This document shows positions 1-6,498 of a stretch of 14,557 nt of DNA, piece after piece. The stretch is from contig CAYFUR010000092.1 of NCBI GenBank assembly GCA_964346275.1, positions 1-14,557 of the forward strand, written 5' to 3'. The notes under the pieces were generated by a model. It had not been told where the DNA came from and did no database searches. It worked only from the letters and a program-made list of their open reading frames with translations. The stretch comes from CAYFUR01 sp964346275. GTDB taxonomy: Bacteria; Sumerlaeota; Sumerlaeia; SLMS01. Every line of letters starts with the position of its first letter. The first letter of the stretch is position 1. The position numbers and the translations under genes were made by a program.

Positions 1-1
1 C

Positions 2-919
2 GCCTTGCCCAGCCCCTCTCCATCCCCCACGCCCTCGATCAGTCCCACTCCCACGGCCACGCCCGAGCCGAGTCCGAGTCCCTCCGCGACGCCTTCCCCC
101 ACTCCCGAGCCCTCGCCGACGGAAACGCCCTCGCCAACGCCCGAGCCTTCGCCTACTCCCTCGCCAGAGGCCTCGCCCACACCAGAAGCTTCTCCCACGC
201 CGGAGGGCGAATCGTTGCTGAGTGGTTTGCTCGACACCCCGGCCCCTACTCCCACGGAGGAAGTCGTCGAGCCCTGGACTTATGACGGACATGGCATCCT
301 CCGCGTCGAGCAACCGCGCACGGCCTGGCCCGCAGCAGTGCTGACGTGGCTCCGCCAGAGCGTGGGCCAGCAGCTGAGCGGGGAAGATCTCCAACGGCTG
401 AAAAACATGGATCCCGAGGAAATCGCCGGGCTCCAGCTCACCACGCCGAGGCCCCCGCTCTATCTGGCCGAGGCGCGCTTTCCAGCGGACCTGTCTCTCC
501 TCGATAAGCAGCATCTGCCCGTGTTGATCCAGACGGATAATTCCAGCACGCGTTTCGGTCCCTGGTCGGTTCTGGTTTCCGTTGAGGCGGAGCGGGCGAT
601 TCTCCACGATCCTCGCCGGGGCCGAATCGAAGTGCCACGGGCCGGGCTTGAGGATCACCTGGCGGGAATCGTTGTTCCCTTCTTCGATCGCGAGCGAATC
701 CTGGGGCTCAAGCCCGGGGACGATGGCCCGCGCGTTCGGGCGCTGCAGGAAATGTTGCGAGAGGCCGGCTATTACAACATGGAGCCCAGCGGGGTTTACG
801 ATGAGTTCACGCGCTCGGTGGTGGAGCGTTTTCGGGAGAAGGAAATGCTGCCGGGCGGGCCGGAAATCGGGCCCATGCTGGCGTTCGAGCTGACCTCGCG
901 GGAGAAAGATTCGCCATGA
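2..919 (+). CDS. GspA/ExeA-like protein, C-terminal part (5' truncated by window edge)
   Basis: The reading frame is open to the left edge, so this is the C-terminal part of a longer protein (about 305 residues visible). Visible residues 1 to about 85 are a Pro/Ser/Thr/Glu-rich linker built from PSPTP, PTPEPSP and EASPTPE units. Residues about 95-228 resemble the degenerate C39-peptidase-like segment found before the peptidoglycan-binding domain in GspA-type proteins; no catalytic Cys is apparent. Residues about 232-296 fit a PG_binding_1 domain (LGLKPGDDGPRVRALQEML, then GVYDEFTRSVVERF). In the GspA/ExeA family an N-terminal AAA ATPase would precede this, with the C-terminus binding peptidoglycan to help assemble the type II secretin. 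The ATPase lies outside the window, so the family call rests on this domain order and on the neighbouring gspB-like gene. The stop overlaps the next start as ATGA, indicating translational coupling. Confidence 0.75.
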   Translation, partial: ALPSPSPSPTPSISPTPTATPEPSPSPSATPSPTPEPSPTETPSPTPEPSPTPSPEASPTPEASPTPEGESLLSGLLDTPAPTPTEEVVEPWTYDGHGILRVEQPRTAWPAAVLTWLRQSVGQQLSGEDLQRLKNMDPEEIAGLQLTTPRPPLYLAEARFPADLSLLDKQHLPVLIQTDNSSTRFGPWSVLVSVEAERAILHDPRRGRIEVPRAGLEDHLAGIVVPFFDRERILGLKPGDDGPRVRALQEMLREAGYYNMEPSGVYDEFTRSVVERFREKEMLPGGPEIGPMLAFELTSREKDSP

Positions 920-1632
920 GCTCAATCCTCGACGCACTCGAGCGCGCGAGCAGGGAACGGCAAGGCCAGGACGAAAGTTCCCTTCAAGGAAGCGATCTGG
1001 GGCGCCAGGCGGCGATGGAGCGCCGTCTGCGCGAGGAATCGCAACGCCAGCGCCGACGCCTCCGCGCCGCTTTCATCGGGCTGGCCGTGGCGGCCGTGCT
1101 GCTTCTGACGGTGACCGGCGGCGCCTGGTATTTTCTCTTCGCATCCGGGCCGGAACCGCCGGTTGAGAATCCGGGCATTCAAAGGGCGGCGCTTGCCTCT
1201 TCCAGTCAGAAAGCGGAGCCTGGCCCCGAACCCACGCCAACGCAGGAACCGGCGCCGCAGCCGACTCCGGCGCCTTCCCACACTCCGTGGCCCTCGCCGA
1301 CGCCATGGCCGTCTCCAACGCCCCCGGAAAAGGTGGAATCCACACCGGCACCTGAAAGCCGAGTGGCCGAGAGAGCCGCCGGCGAGAGCGGGGCCGTGGA
1401 CCTCGGCGCGAAGTATCGCGGTGTTTTTCAGGACGGAGATGTTGTGCGGCCAGCCGAGATTGGTTTGAATGTCGGAGGGATCATGGAGCTTTCCGGAGGG
1501 TATCGGGCGATCATCAACGGGCAACAGGTGCGCGCCGGGCAGAAGGTCGACGGCCTGCACATCGTGGATATCGAGTTTGGCCTGCTGACGGTCGATCTGG
1601 GAGACGGCACGATCGTCAAAGCGCGTTACTAG
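916..1632 (+). CDS. GspB-like type II secretion assembly protein
   Basis: A 238-residue bitopic inner-membrane protein. The N-terminus SSILDALERASRERQ matches the characteristic GspB opening (S.ILDAL.....ER). Residues 25-50 are basic and probably cytoplasmic, residues about 51-76 are one transmembrane helix, and residues 100-150 form a Pro/Thr-rich linker (PTPTQEPAPQPTPAPS, WPSPTP twice). The C-terminus (about 165-237) fits the periplasmic GspB domain, with GLNVGGIMELSGGYRAIING and an end rich in beta-strand-forming residues. GspB works with GspA to move or assemble the secretin through peptidoglycan, and here it overlaps the gspA-like gene by 4 bp (ATGA). Both proteins carry similar proline-rich linkers. 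It ends 10 bp from a convergent gene. Family assignment is by motif and context. Confidence 0.8.
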   Translation: MSSILDALERASRERQGQDESSLQGSDLGRQAAMERRLREESQRQRRRLRAAFIGLAVAAVLLLTVTGGAWYFLFASGPEPPVENPGIQRAALASSSQKAEPGPEPTPTQEPAPQPTPAPSHTPWPSPTPWPSPTPPEKVESTPAPESRVAERAAGESGAVDLGAKYRGVFQDGDVVRPAEIGLNVGGIMELSGGYRAIINGQQVRAGQKVDGLHIVDIEFGLLTVDLGDGTIVKARY

Positions 1633-1642
1633 ACGGCCTCTT

Positions 1643-2089
1643 CTACCAATCCCTTTCTTCCCATTCTTCCGCCCCGCCGAAAACGTCGCGTTGTTCGCCG
1701 GGGATAATATGGTCAAACTGGCCCACCAGGGGCCAGCCGACCAATAAGACCACGACCCCCAGCACAACCCCAAGGAGCGCGCTGGTCCCCATGCGGTCCG
1801 TTTGAAAATCGGGGAGGAGGGCAGGCATGAGAAAGTGCGTAAAAAGGGTTCCCAAAAGGATGGCAACGGCCACGGAAGGGAGGGCGGAGTCACCGGGAAG
1901 GCCCACGAGGATGGCCACGGGAGTGCAAAGCACGGTGGGGACGGGGCCAACTATGGCATAAAGAACCCAACTGCCGACGGTCTCGATACGAATGCGCTCA
2001 CGCATCAGTGCCGCTGCCAGCAGCAGCACGATTGCCGAAGCAACGTAGCTGATCCCCATGTACACCATGAGGGTCTCCGTGAATTCCAT
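1643..2089 (-). CDS. Hypothetical four-helix membrane protein
   Basis: A 148-residue protein of unrecognised family. Four hydrophobic segments are visible at about residues 8-29, 38-64, 70-93 and 102-124, followed by a charged C-terminus (DVFGGAEEWEERDW), so it is an integral inner-membrane protein. I placed the start at the ATG whose complement is 2087-2089 because GGGAG lies about 7 nt upstream on the minus strand. The frame stays open another 26 codons upstream, but that extension (MFDIFLFTIWAPPRKKSKD...) has no clear ribosome binding site. The gene is tail-to-tail with the gspB-like gene (10 bp gap) and divergent from nadA. No motif suggests an enzyme or transporter class. Confidence 0.65.
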   Translation of the reverse strand: MEFTETLMVYMGISYVASAIVLLLAAALMRERIRIETVGSWVLYAIVGPVPTVLCTPVAILVGLPGDSALPSVAVAILLGTLFTHFLMPALLPDFQTDRMGTSALLGVVLGVVVLLVGWPLVGQFDHIIPGEQRDVFGGAEEWEERDW

Positions 2090-2161
2090 GGGCTTTCTCC
2101 CAGGCGGGGAATCTTTGGATTTCTTACGAGGGGGTGCCCAGATGGTAAACAGAAAAATATC

Positions 2162-2187
2162 AAACAAGCGACGACTCGGTCTTGTTT
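2162..2187. promoter_or_regulatory. Inverted repeat in nadA divergent spacer
   Basis: AAACAAG-N12-CTTGTTT is a perfect 7-bp inverted repeat in the 193-bp spacer between the divergent membrane-protein gene and nadA. It could be an operator for either gene. A 7-bp arm in a spacer this size could arise by chance, and it does not match the TATTA-type NrtR or other NAD-regulator sites I know. I see no convincing -35/-10 pair in the spacer. Confidence 0.2.
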
Positions 2188-2282
2188 ATGCTGCTTCTCC
2201 TGGAAAATGCGGAGTCAGTGGCTTGCGATGCGCAACAGCCCGGCTCTCGCATCAATAGAACGATTGGTAAGGATGTTTCTCC

Positions 2283-3386
2283 ATGAGTGTCAGCCTACCC
2301 CCTGTTTCACCTCTCATCGGCAACGAGCCCATCTCGCCGGAGTTGCGCGAGCGTATTCTGGCGGCGAAGGAAAAGCTCGGCAGCCGACTGCTCATCCTGG
2401 GGCACCACTACCAGCGCGACGAGGTGATCGAATTCGCCGATTTTCGCGGCGACAGCCTGGATTTGTCTCTGCGGGCCGCCAAGGCCGGCGATGTGGAATA
2501 CGTGGTCTTTTGCGGAGTCCATTTCATGGCCGAAACGGCGGATGTTGTGACTCCGGATTCGGTTCAGGTCATCCTGCCGGATCTGCGCGCGGGCTGCTCC
2601 ATGGCCGATATGGCGGCGCTCGACCAGGTGGAGGAAGCGTGGGACGTGCTGTCGGAGGCCACCGATGAAACGATCGTTCCCATTACCTATATCAATTCCG
2701 CGGCGGCGATTAAGGCCTTCTGCGGCCGCCACAATGGCGCCGTCTGCACCAGCTCGAACGCCCACAAGGTGATCCGCTGGGCCTTCGAACAGGGCAAGAA
2801 ACTCATGTTTTTCCCCGACCAGCACCTCGGCCGGAACACCTGCTATGACTTGGGAATTCCCCTCGAGGAGATGGTGGTTTACGACCCGCGCAATCCCGGC
2901 GGACTCGAAGGGGGCCACGAGCTGGATGTTTACGAAAAAAGCCGGGTGATTCTCTGGCGGGGGCACTGCAGCGTTCACCAGAATTTCCAGGCATCGCACC
3001 CCGACACCATGCGCCAGCGCTATCCGGGGATTAACATCATTGTTCACCCCGAATGCAGCTTCGAGGTGGTTCAGAAAGCCGACTTTGTGGGGTCGACGAA
3101 ACAGATTGTCCAGACGATCGCCGATGGCGAGCCGGGCAGTAAATGGGCCGTGGGCACCGAGCACCACCTGGTGAATCGCCTGGCCCAGGAAAATGAGGAC
3201 AAGTTCGTGTGCACTCTGGCGCCGTTTGCCTGCCAGTGCTCAACGATGTTCCGGATCCAGCCCAAGGCGCTGGCGGAGCGGCTGGAGGAACTGGTTCGCG
3301 GCGAGGCGAAAAACGTCATTTCTGTCGATGACGAAACGGCCAAGTGGTCGATGATTGCCCTGGAGCGGATGATGGAAATGAAGTAA
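2283..3386 (+). CDS. nadA: Quinolinate synthase
   Basis: A 367-residue NadA. It condenses iminoaspartate with dihydroxyacetone phosphate to give quinolinate, the second step of de novo NAD synthesis from aspartate, using a [4Fe-4S] cluster in the cytoplasm. Family signatures are LILGHHYQRDEV (37-48), FCGVHFMAETA (76-86), LRAGCSMADM (101-110), HKVIRWAFEQGKKLMFFPDQHLG, RGHCSVHQNF and the Cys-rich CQCSTMFRIQP (317-327). The likely cluster ligands are Cys105, Cys229 and Cys319 (or Cys317). The length and Cys layout match the longer, Bacillus subtilis-like NadA class rather than the short thermophile forms. The start is supported by AAGGA at 2269-2273, 9 nt before the ATG. No nadB or nadC is adjacent, so the gene is separated from its pathway partners. 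An intrinsic terminator follows. Confidence 0.97.
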   Translation: MSVSLPPVSPLIGNEPISPELRERILAAKEKLGSRLLILGHHYQRDEVIEFADFRGDSLDLSLRAAKAGDVEYVVFCGVHFMAETADVVTPDSVQVILPDLRAGCSMADMAALDQVEEAWDVLSEATDETIVPITYINSAAAIKAFCGRHNGAVCTSSNAHKVIRWAFEQGKKLMFFPDQHLGRNTCYDLGIPLEEMVVYDPRNPGGLEGGHELDVYEKSRVILWRGHCSVHQNFQASHPDTMRQRYPGINIIVHPECSFEVVQKADFVGSTKQIVQTIADGEPGSKWAVGTEHHLVNRLAQENEDKFVCTLAPFACQCSTMFRIQPKALAERLEELVRGEAKNVISVDDETAKWSMIALERMMEMK

Positions 3387-3421
3387 AAAAATGAAAAGCG
3401 GGTCCGATATGTGAAAAATTG

Positions 3422-3454
3422 CCCGATGCTGCTGTTTGCATCGGGTTTTTTCTT
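3422..3454 (+). terminator. Intrinsic terminator after nadA
   Basis: Perfect 8-bp stem CCCGATGC (3422-3429) and GCATCGGG (3438-3445) with an 8-nt loop, followed immediately by TTTTTTCTT. It is a textbook rho-independent terminator 35 bp beyond the nadA stop and separates nadA from the prepilin genes. Confidence 0.93.
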
Positions 3455-3482
3455 GTCAGGGGGATCACAGAGTCCGTATCTT
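3453..3482 (+). promoter_or_regulatory. Possible sigma-70-type promoter for first prepilin gene
   Basis: TTGTCA (3453-3458) and TATCTT (3477-3482) are separated by 18 bp, placing a start site about 25 bp before the prepilin start codon. The -35 has one mismatch to consensus and the -10 has two. It begins within the T-tract of the nadA terminator, a common compact arrangement. Inferred from the consensus only. Confidence 0.35.
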
Positions 3483-3513
3483 TGCTTAATCCCCCCGATC
3501 GGAGGTTCTCCGT

Positions 3514-4176
3514 ATGAAGTCCAAATCATTTTCAGGGTTCACCCTGATCGAGCTTCTCATCGTCGTCGCGATCATTGCGATCCTGGCGGCCATCGCTGTG
3601 CCGAATTTCCTGGAAGCACAGGTCCGTTCCAAGGTCAGCCGAACAAAAGCTGATATGCGTTCCGTGGCGACGGGCCTGGAGGCTTATTACGTGGACGAGA
3701 ATAAGTATCCACCCGATTTTTCCGACGTCTTGCGCGGCAATCCTCAGTACAGCGTCCTGATCCAGCGCCTTCGGCATCTCACGACGCCAATCGCCTACCT
3801 GACGTCCCTGCCCAACGACATATTCGCCGAACCGGTTGCGTCCGGCAATGCCACTAACACGGCTGGCAACCCGGTCAGCCCCGCCCCTTATCGAGAGGGT
3901 GGCACCGTTGGGGGAGACATCATCAATCCCATCGTGTATGACTATGCAAAGTTCGACCGGACGAACGACTTTCCCGATAATCCCGCTATCTGGGAGCAGA
4001 TCACCCAGAATCCGGCAAATGTGCAGTGGGCTTTGAACTCTCCCGGGCCGGACCCCAAAAACTTCGAGTATCTGGGCTTTTCGAATCTGACCGTTTACGA
4101 TCCCACCAACGGGACGGTGAGCAATGGCCAGATCATTCGCACCAACCTGGGTGCCGAAGATCAGCCTTCGGATTAA
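3514..4176 (+). CDS. Prepilin-type pseudopilin/pilin, paralog 1
   Basis: A 220-residue type IV prepilin/pseudopilin. The short basic leader MKSKSFSG is followed by FTLIELLIVVAIIAILAAIA, so prepilin peptidase should cut after Gly8, leaving Phe+1 and Glu+5. The hydrophobic helix runs to about residue 30 and continues as the amphipathic alpha-1 spine (NFLEAQVRSKVSRTKADMRS). The globular part contains TTPIAYLTSLP (about 90-100), QW...GPDPKN (171-183) and YDPTNGTVSNGQIIR (195-209). The GspG-like KADMRS...LEAYYVDENKYPP segment suggests a major-pseudopilin relative, but the C-terminal part is longer than that of a classical GspG. The start has GGAGG at 3501-3505, 8 nt upstream. A close paralog lies immediately downstream. 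It may serve in a type II secretion pseudopilus with the gspA/gspB-like genes, or in a separate pilus. Confidence 0.88.
   Translation: MKSKSFSGFTLIELLIVVAIIAILAAIAVPNFLEAQVRSKVSRTKADMRSVATGLEAYYVDENKYPPDFSDVLRGNPQYSVLIQRLRHLTTPIAYLTSLPNDIFAEPVASGNATNTAGNPVSPAPYREGGTVGGDIINPIVYDYAKFDRTNDFPDNPAIWEQITQNPANVQWALNSPGPDPKNFEYLGFSNLTVYDPTNGTVSNGQIIRTNLGAEDQPSD
3538..3617 (+). repeat. 80-bp perfect direct repeat, copy 1 (prepilin signal helix)
   Basis: An 80-bp block identical at every base to 4341-4420 (offset 803). It encodes 26 codons, from the mature Phe+1 through the hydrophobic helix, plus the first two bases of the next codon. The flanking codons differ, including at synonymous positions. Confidence 0.97.
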
Positions 4177-4204
4177 AGCTTCGGCCTGAGAGCGAAAGAT
4201 TCAA

Positions 4205-4240
4205 GAGACCGCCGGATTGATTCCGGCGGTCTCCGATTTT
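4205..4240 (+). terminator. Terminator hairpin between the prepilin genes
   Basis: Perfect 12-bp stem GAGACCGCCGGA (4205-4216) and TCCGGCGGTCTC (4222-4233) with a 5-nt loop. The following U-tract is short and offset (CGATTTT). The stem is very stable, so termination or attenuation is likely, and the second prepilin gene may then need its own promoter. Confidence 0.75.
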
Positions 4241-4322
4241 CGGCCGTCATCATTCTTCTTCTTGCCAATTAGCTCGCCTTTGGTCATCTTTCTTTATCCC
4301 TCCAGATAAGGAAAAAAAGCCC

Positions 4323-5048
4323 ATGAAAAAGAATTTTGCTTTCACCCTGATCGAGCTTCTCATCGTCGTCGCGATCATTGCGATCCTGGCGGCCATCGCT
4401 GTGCCGAATTTCCTGGAAGCGCAAACTCGCTCGAAGGTTTCCCGCACGGTGGCGGATATGCGATCCATGGCGACCGCTATCGAGTCCTATCATATCGATA
4501 ATAATAAGTATCCCCCCATCGGCGCGCCGAACCGGAACCTTGCCCCGGGAAATGGAGTGAACGGCCCCAGCGTTTACGATCCGAGCGTGATGGGCATCAG
4601 CTCGCGTTTCATCTGGGTTACGACTCCCATCGCCTATGTCACATCGGTTTTCCGCGATCCGTTCATCCCGCACGCCATCGGCCAGGCCCTCGCCCCGACA
4701 GGCAATTCACGCCTCGGGGGGTATGACACATACGATTACGCCCCGGCCCGGTCTTTCACGCCCGAAGGCTTTCTGGGCCAGGCTTTTGGTGGCGACCGCG
4801 GGGGCGGCGCGGCCACTTCGGGAGCCCAGTGGCGCATGGTGGGCGCCGGGCCCGATACGCGGAATGCCTTTGGCGGCGGCATTGTGCCGGATTCAGGCCA
4901 GACCACCAATGAGCGCGGTGTGGACTACGATCCCACGAATGGAACTATTTCCACTGGTGATGTCGTCCGAATCGGAGGTGGCCCGGCTCCGGCAACGAAC
5001 AATAAGCTTCCGGCAATTAACAGGGTTTCCAAGGAATATAATTTCTAG
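4323..5048 (+). CDS. Prepilin-type pseudopilin/pilin, paralog 2
   Basis: A 241-residue prepilin closely related to the upstream gene. The leader is MKKNFA and the mature protein starts at Phe7 with Glu at +5. The residue before the cut is therefore Ala instead of the usual Gly. The hydrophobic helix (to about residue 28) is followed by NFLEAQTRSKVSRTVADMRS. Motifs shared with paralog 1 are TTPIAYVTSVF (100-110), QW...GAGPDTRN (169-181) and YDPTNGTISTGDVVR (202-216). The region between is richer in Gly and unrelated in detail (DRGGGAATSGA). AAGGAA at 4308-4313 supports the start. A terminator hairpin follows the stop. It probably lies in the inner membrane until extracted into a pilus or pseudopilus; which of the two cannot be told here. 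Confidence 0.88.
   Translation: MKKNFAFTLIELLIVVAIIAILAAIAVPNFLEAQTRSKVSRTVADMRSMATAIESYHIDNNKYPPIGAPNRNLAPGNGVNGPSVYDPSVMGISSRFIWVTTPIAYVTSVFRDPFIPHAIGQALAPTGNSRLGGYDTYDYAPARSFTPEGFLGQAFGGDRGGGAATSGAQWRMVGAGPDTRNAFGGGIVPDSGQTTNERGVDYDPTNGTISTGDVVRIGGGPAPATNNKLPAINRVSKEYNF
4341..4420 (+). repeat. 80-bp perfect direct repeat, copy 2 (prepilin signal helix)
   Basis: Identical to 3538-3617. Beyond the block, the RSKVSR codons have the same amino acids but five of six differ in codon choice, so identity stops abruptly at the end of the repeat. Confidence 0.97.
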
Positions 5049-5077
5049 GAACAGCGCCTTCATTCGAACTCAGCCCG

Positions 5078-5112
5078 CCGGGGAGCCTTCGCGCTCCCCG
5101 GTGCTTTTATTT
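5078..5112 (+). terminator. Intrinsic terminator after second prepilin gene
   Basis: Stem CCGGGGAGC (5078-5086) and GCTCCCCGG (5093-5101) with a 6-nt loop, followed by TGCTTTTATTT. It lies about 30 bp after the prepilin stop and closes the prepilin pair. Confidence 0.87.
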
Positions 5113-5150
5113 GACGCACGGGCGCGAATATGAGGAGGCGTCGAAACGCT

Positions 5151-5178
5151 TTGACTCGATCCCTCTCATCCCGATAAA
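5151..5178 (+). promoter_or_regulatory. Possible promoter for stand-alone receiver gene
   Basis: TTGACT (5151-5156), 16-bp spacer, GATAAA (5173-5178). Five of six and four of six bases match the sigma-70 consensus. This would give a leader of roughly 60 nt before the start at 5244. It lies between the upstream terminator and the gene, so an independent promoter is expected here. Confidence 0.4.
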
Positions 5179-5243
5179 GAACAGGGTTCGGAAAGACAAA
5201 AAAAAGCAAAGCTGGATTCACTCGGGAAAAAGCTGGGCCCCCT

Positions 5244-5627
5244 ATGGCAATGACCTTTTGTATTATCGATGACGAGCGCGAGGTGTGCGACATCCTGCGC
5301 CTTTTTTTCGAGGCGCGGGGACATCGCTGCCTGATTGCCCACACCGGGCGGGAGGGACTGGAGCTTGTACGCCGCGAGCAGCCCGCCGCTGTCTTTCTGG
5401 ACGTCGCCATGCCCACCATGAATGGCTACGAGGTTCTCGCGGAGTTGAAGAAAGACAATTCGACCAAGGACGTTCCCGTCATGATGATGACGGCGTTAAC
5501 CAAGAATACCAACCTGACCAGCGAACAATGGGCGGAATCCACGGGGGCGGACGCGTTTCTGGCCAAGCCCTTTGAGCTGGATGATCTTCTGGAATGTGTC
5601 GAAAGGATGACCGGCGTGAAGATTTAG
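5244..5627 (+). CDS. Stand-alone response regulator receiver (CheY-like)
   Basis: A 127-residue protein made of a single REC domain with no output domain. The acidic pocket is Asp9/Asp10, the phospho-acceptor is Asp53 in FLDVAMP, the switch Thr is Thr83 (MMMTAL) and the conserved Lys is Lys108 in AKPF. All key residues are present, so it should be phosphorylatable. Single-domain receivers act through protein contacts, as motility switches or phosphorelay intermediates; no partner kinase is adjacent. MMM before TAL and the TKNTNLTSEQWAEST stretch resemble receivers seen beside pilus and twitching genes, but that is a weak impression. A second in-frame ATG two codons on (5250) is an alternative start. 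The ribosome binding site is weak (GGGAAAAAG). Confidence 0.92.
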   Translation: MAMTFCIIDDEREVCDILRLFFEARGHRCLIAHTGREGLELVRREQPAAVFLDVAMPTMNGYEVLAELKKDNSTKDVPVMMMTALTKNTNLTSEQWAESTGADAFLAKPFELDDLLECVERMTGVKI

Positions 5628-5787
5628 GCCGCGGGGCGAGATTTCAAGAGAATCAGCGGTTTTGACAGAATAAGATTACGAGCAGGATCAAGATTAAGAG
5701 GACGGAGCAACCGGGCAAGATTTCCCCCTTTCCTGCTCTTGATCTTAACCTTAATCATGATCTTCCTTGTCTATACGAAAATGACGA
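5628..5787. repeat. Hexamer-periodic inverted repeat in convergent spacer
   Basis: Between two convergent genes, bases 5670-5699 are five hexamers of form NNNNGA (for example TCAAGA, TTAAGA). Bases 5731-5766 are six hexamers of the complementary form TCNNNN/CCNNNN (for example TCTTGA, TCTTAA). The two arms are about 30 bp apart and can pair in several registers; for instance GATCAAGATTAAG (5686-5698) pairs with CTTAATCATGATC (5750-5762) with one mismatch. It could fold as a long bidirectional terminator-like hairpin, and it does not code for either neighbour. Confidence 0.7.
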
Positions 5788-6498
5788 TTAAATAAAATGC
5801 TTTTCGTAGGGACAGTGGGGGAGCCGCTCGCGAAACATGCGAATGATCTTTCCCGAGTTGTGCAACTGGCCGATGGTTGTCCACCCGCGCCGGTTGTGGA
5901 TTTTCACGCGCCCCATGCCCTGGTTGCCGCCGAGGAAGACTTCGAGGCGCCGGCCGCTCATGAGCAGCCCGGGAAACACATTCAATCGCGATTCCATTTT
6001 CCGGCAGGCCGAGTAGGGAATCCGGAAATGAAATGCCCCTCCGTGGAAGGCAATGGCGCCGGGTTCGAAACAGAGAAGGCCAATGTCGTCGGCGTCTTCC
6101 AGGACTGCTTGAAGGCCCTGGGCGAGCCTCGGCTGGAAGCTGACCTGAACGATATGGCAGGTTTCTTTATCAAAGGGGACGGGCGACCGGCTCCTGGAAA
6201 CGGAAGTGACAAACGGGTTCAAATTAATCAGCGGATTAAACAGAACAAAGCAAGGCAGGGCCGCGATGGCCATGATGATGCCCGAGGCAATCAGAAGCGC
6301 GGACCCCTCATCCGCCCCGATTCCGATGAGCAGGATCCCTCCCAGGAAGAGAACCAAAAACAAGACAAGAATACAGAGCACGACCATGAGCCCGACGACA
6401 TTCAACAGCGCCACAAAGGTGAGGTTGAACCAGGGCGTGGGGTGATAGTGGAAGGTGGGCTGTTCGCCCGGCGGGGATTGAGGCGCGCCGTGGCTCAT
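5788..6498 (-). CDS. Hypothetical two-helix membrane protein with soluble C-terminal domain
   Basis: A 236-residue protein, family not recognised. A Pro-rich N-terminus (1-22) is followed by a long hydrophobic stretch (about 24-61) and a second helix (66-90) ending NPLINLNPF. The remaining about 145 residues are soluble and mixed alpha/beta, with FHGGAFHFRIPYSACRKMESR and RRLEVFLGGNQGMGRVKIHN. This pattern loosely recalls PH/GRAM-like domains that follow two transmembrane helices, but that is only a shape resemblance. The hairpin membrane anchor would leave both termini on the same side. A minus-strand AAGGA lies about 11 nt before the ATG. It converges on the receiver gene across the hexamer-periodic spacer. 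Confidence 0.7.
   Translation of the reverse strand: MSHGAPQSPPGEQPTFHYHPTPWFNLTFVALLNVVGLMVVLCILVLFLVLFLGGILLIGIGADEGSALLIASGIIMAIAALPCFVLFNPLINLNPFVTSVSRSRSPVPFDKETCHIVQVSFQPRLAQGLQAVLEDADDIGLLCFEPGAIAFHGGAFHFRIPYSACRKMESRLNVFPGLLMSGRRLEVFLGGNQGMGRVKIHNRRGWTTIGQLHNSGKIIRMFRERLPHCPYEKHFI

Noticed and set aside
5..230. Possible DNA minisatellite at the left edge
   Set aside because: The repetition is irregular at the DNA level and is explained by PSPTP-type codons in an open frame.
922..1950. 342-codon open frame on the minus strand across the gspB-like gene
   Set aside because: Antisense to a gene with clear GspB features. The translation is Arg/Pro/Ser-rich with no domain, as expected for a shadow frame in GC-rich DNA.
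2307..3167. 286-codon minus-strand open frame inside nadA
   Set aside because: nadA is unmistakable on the plus strand; the antisense frame follows its codon pattern and matches no family.
5662..5667. Consensus -35 TTGACA after the receiver gene, possible small-RNA promoter
   Set aside because: No acceptable -10 follows at 15-19 bp, and the downstream bases belong to the hexamer-periodic arm.
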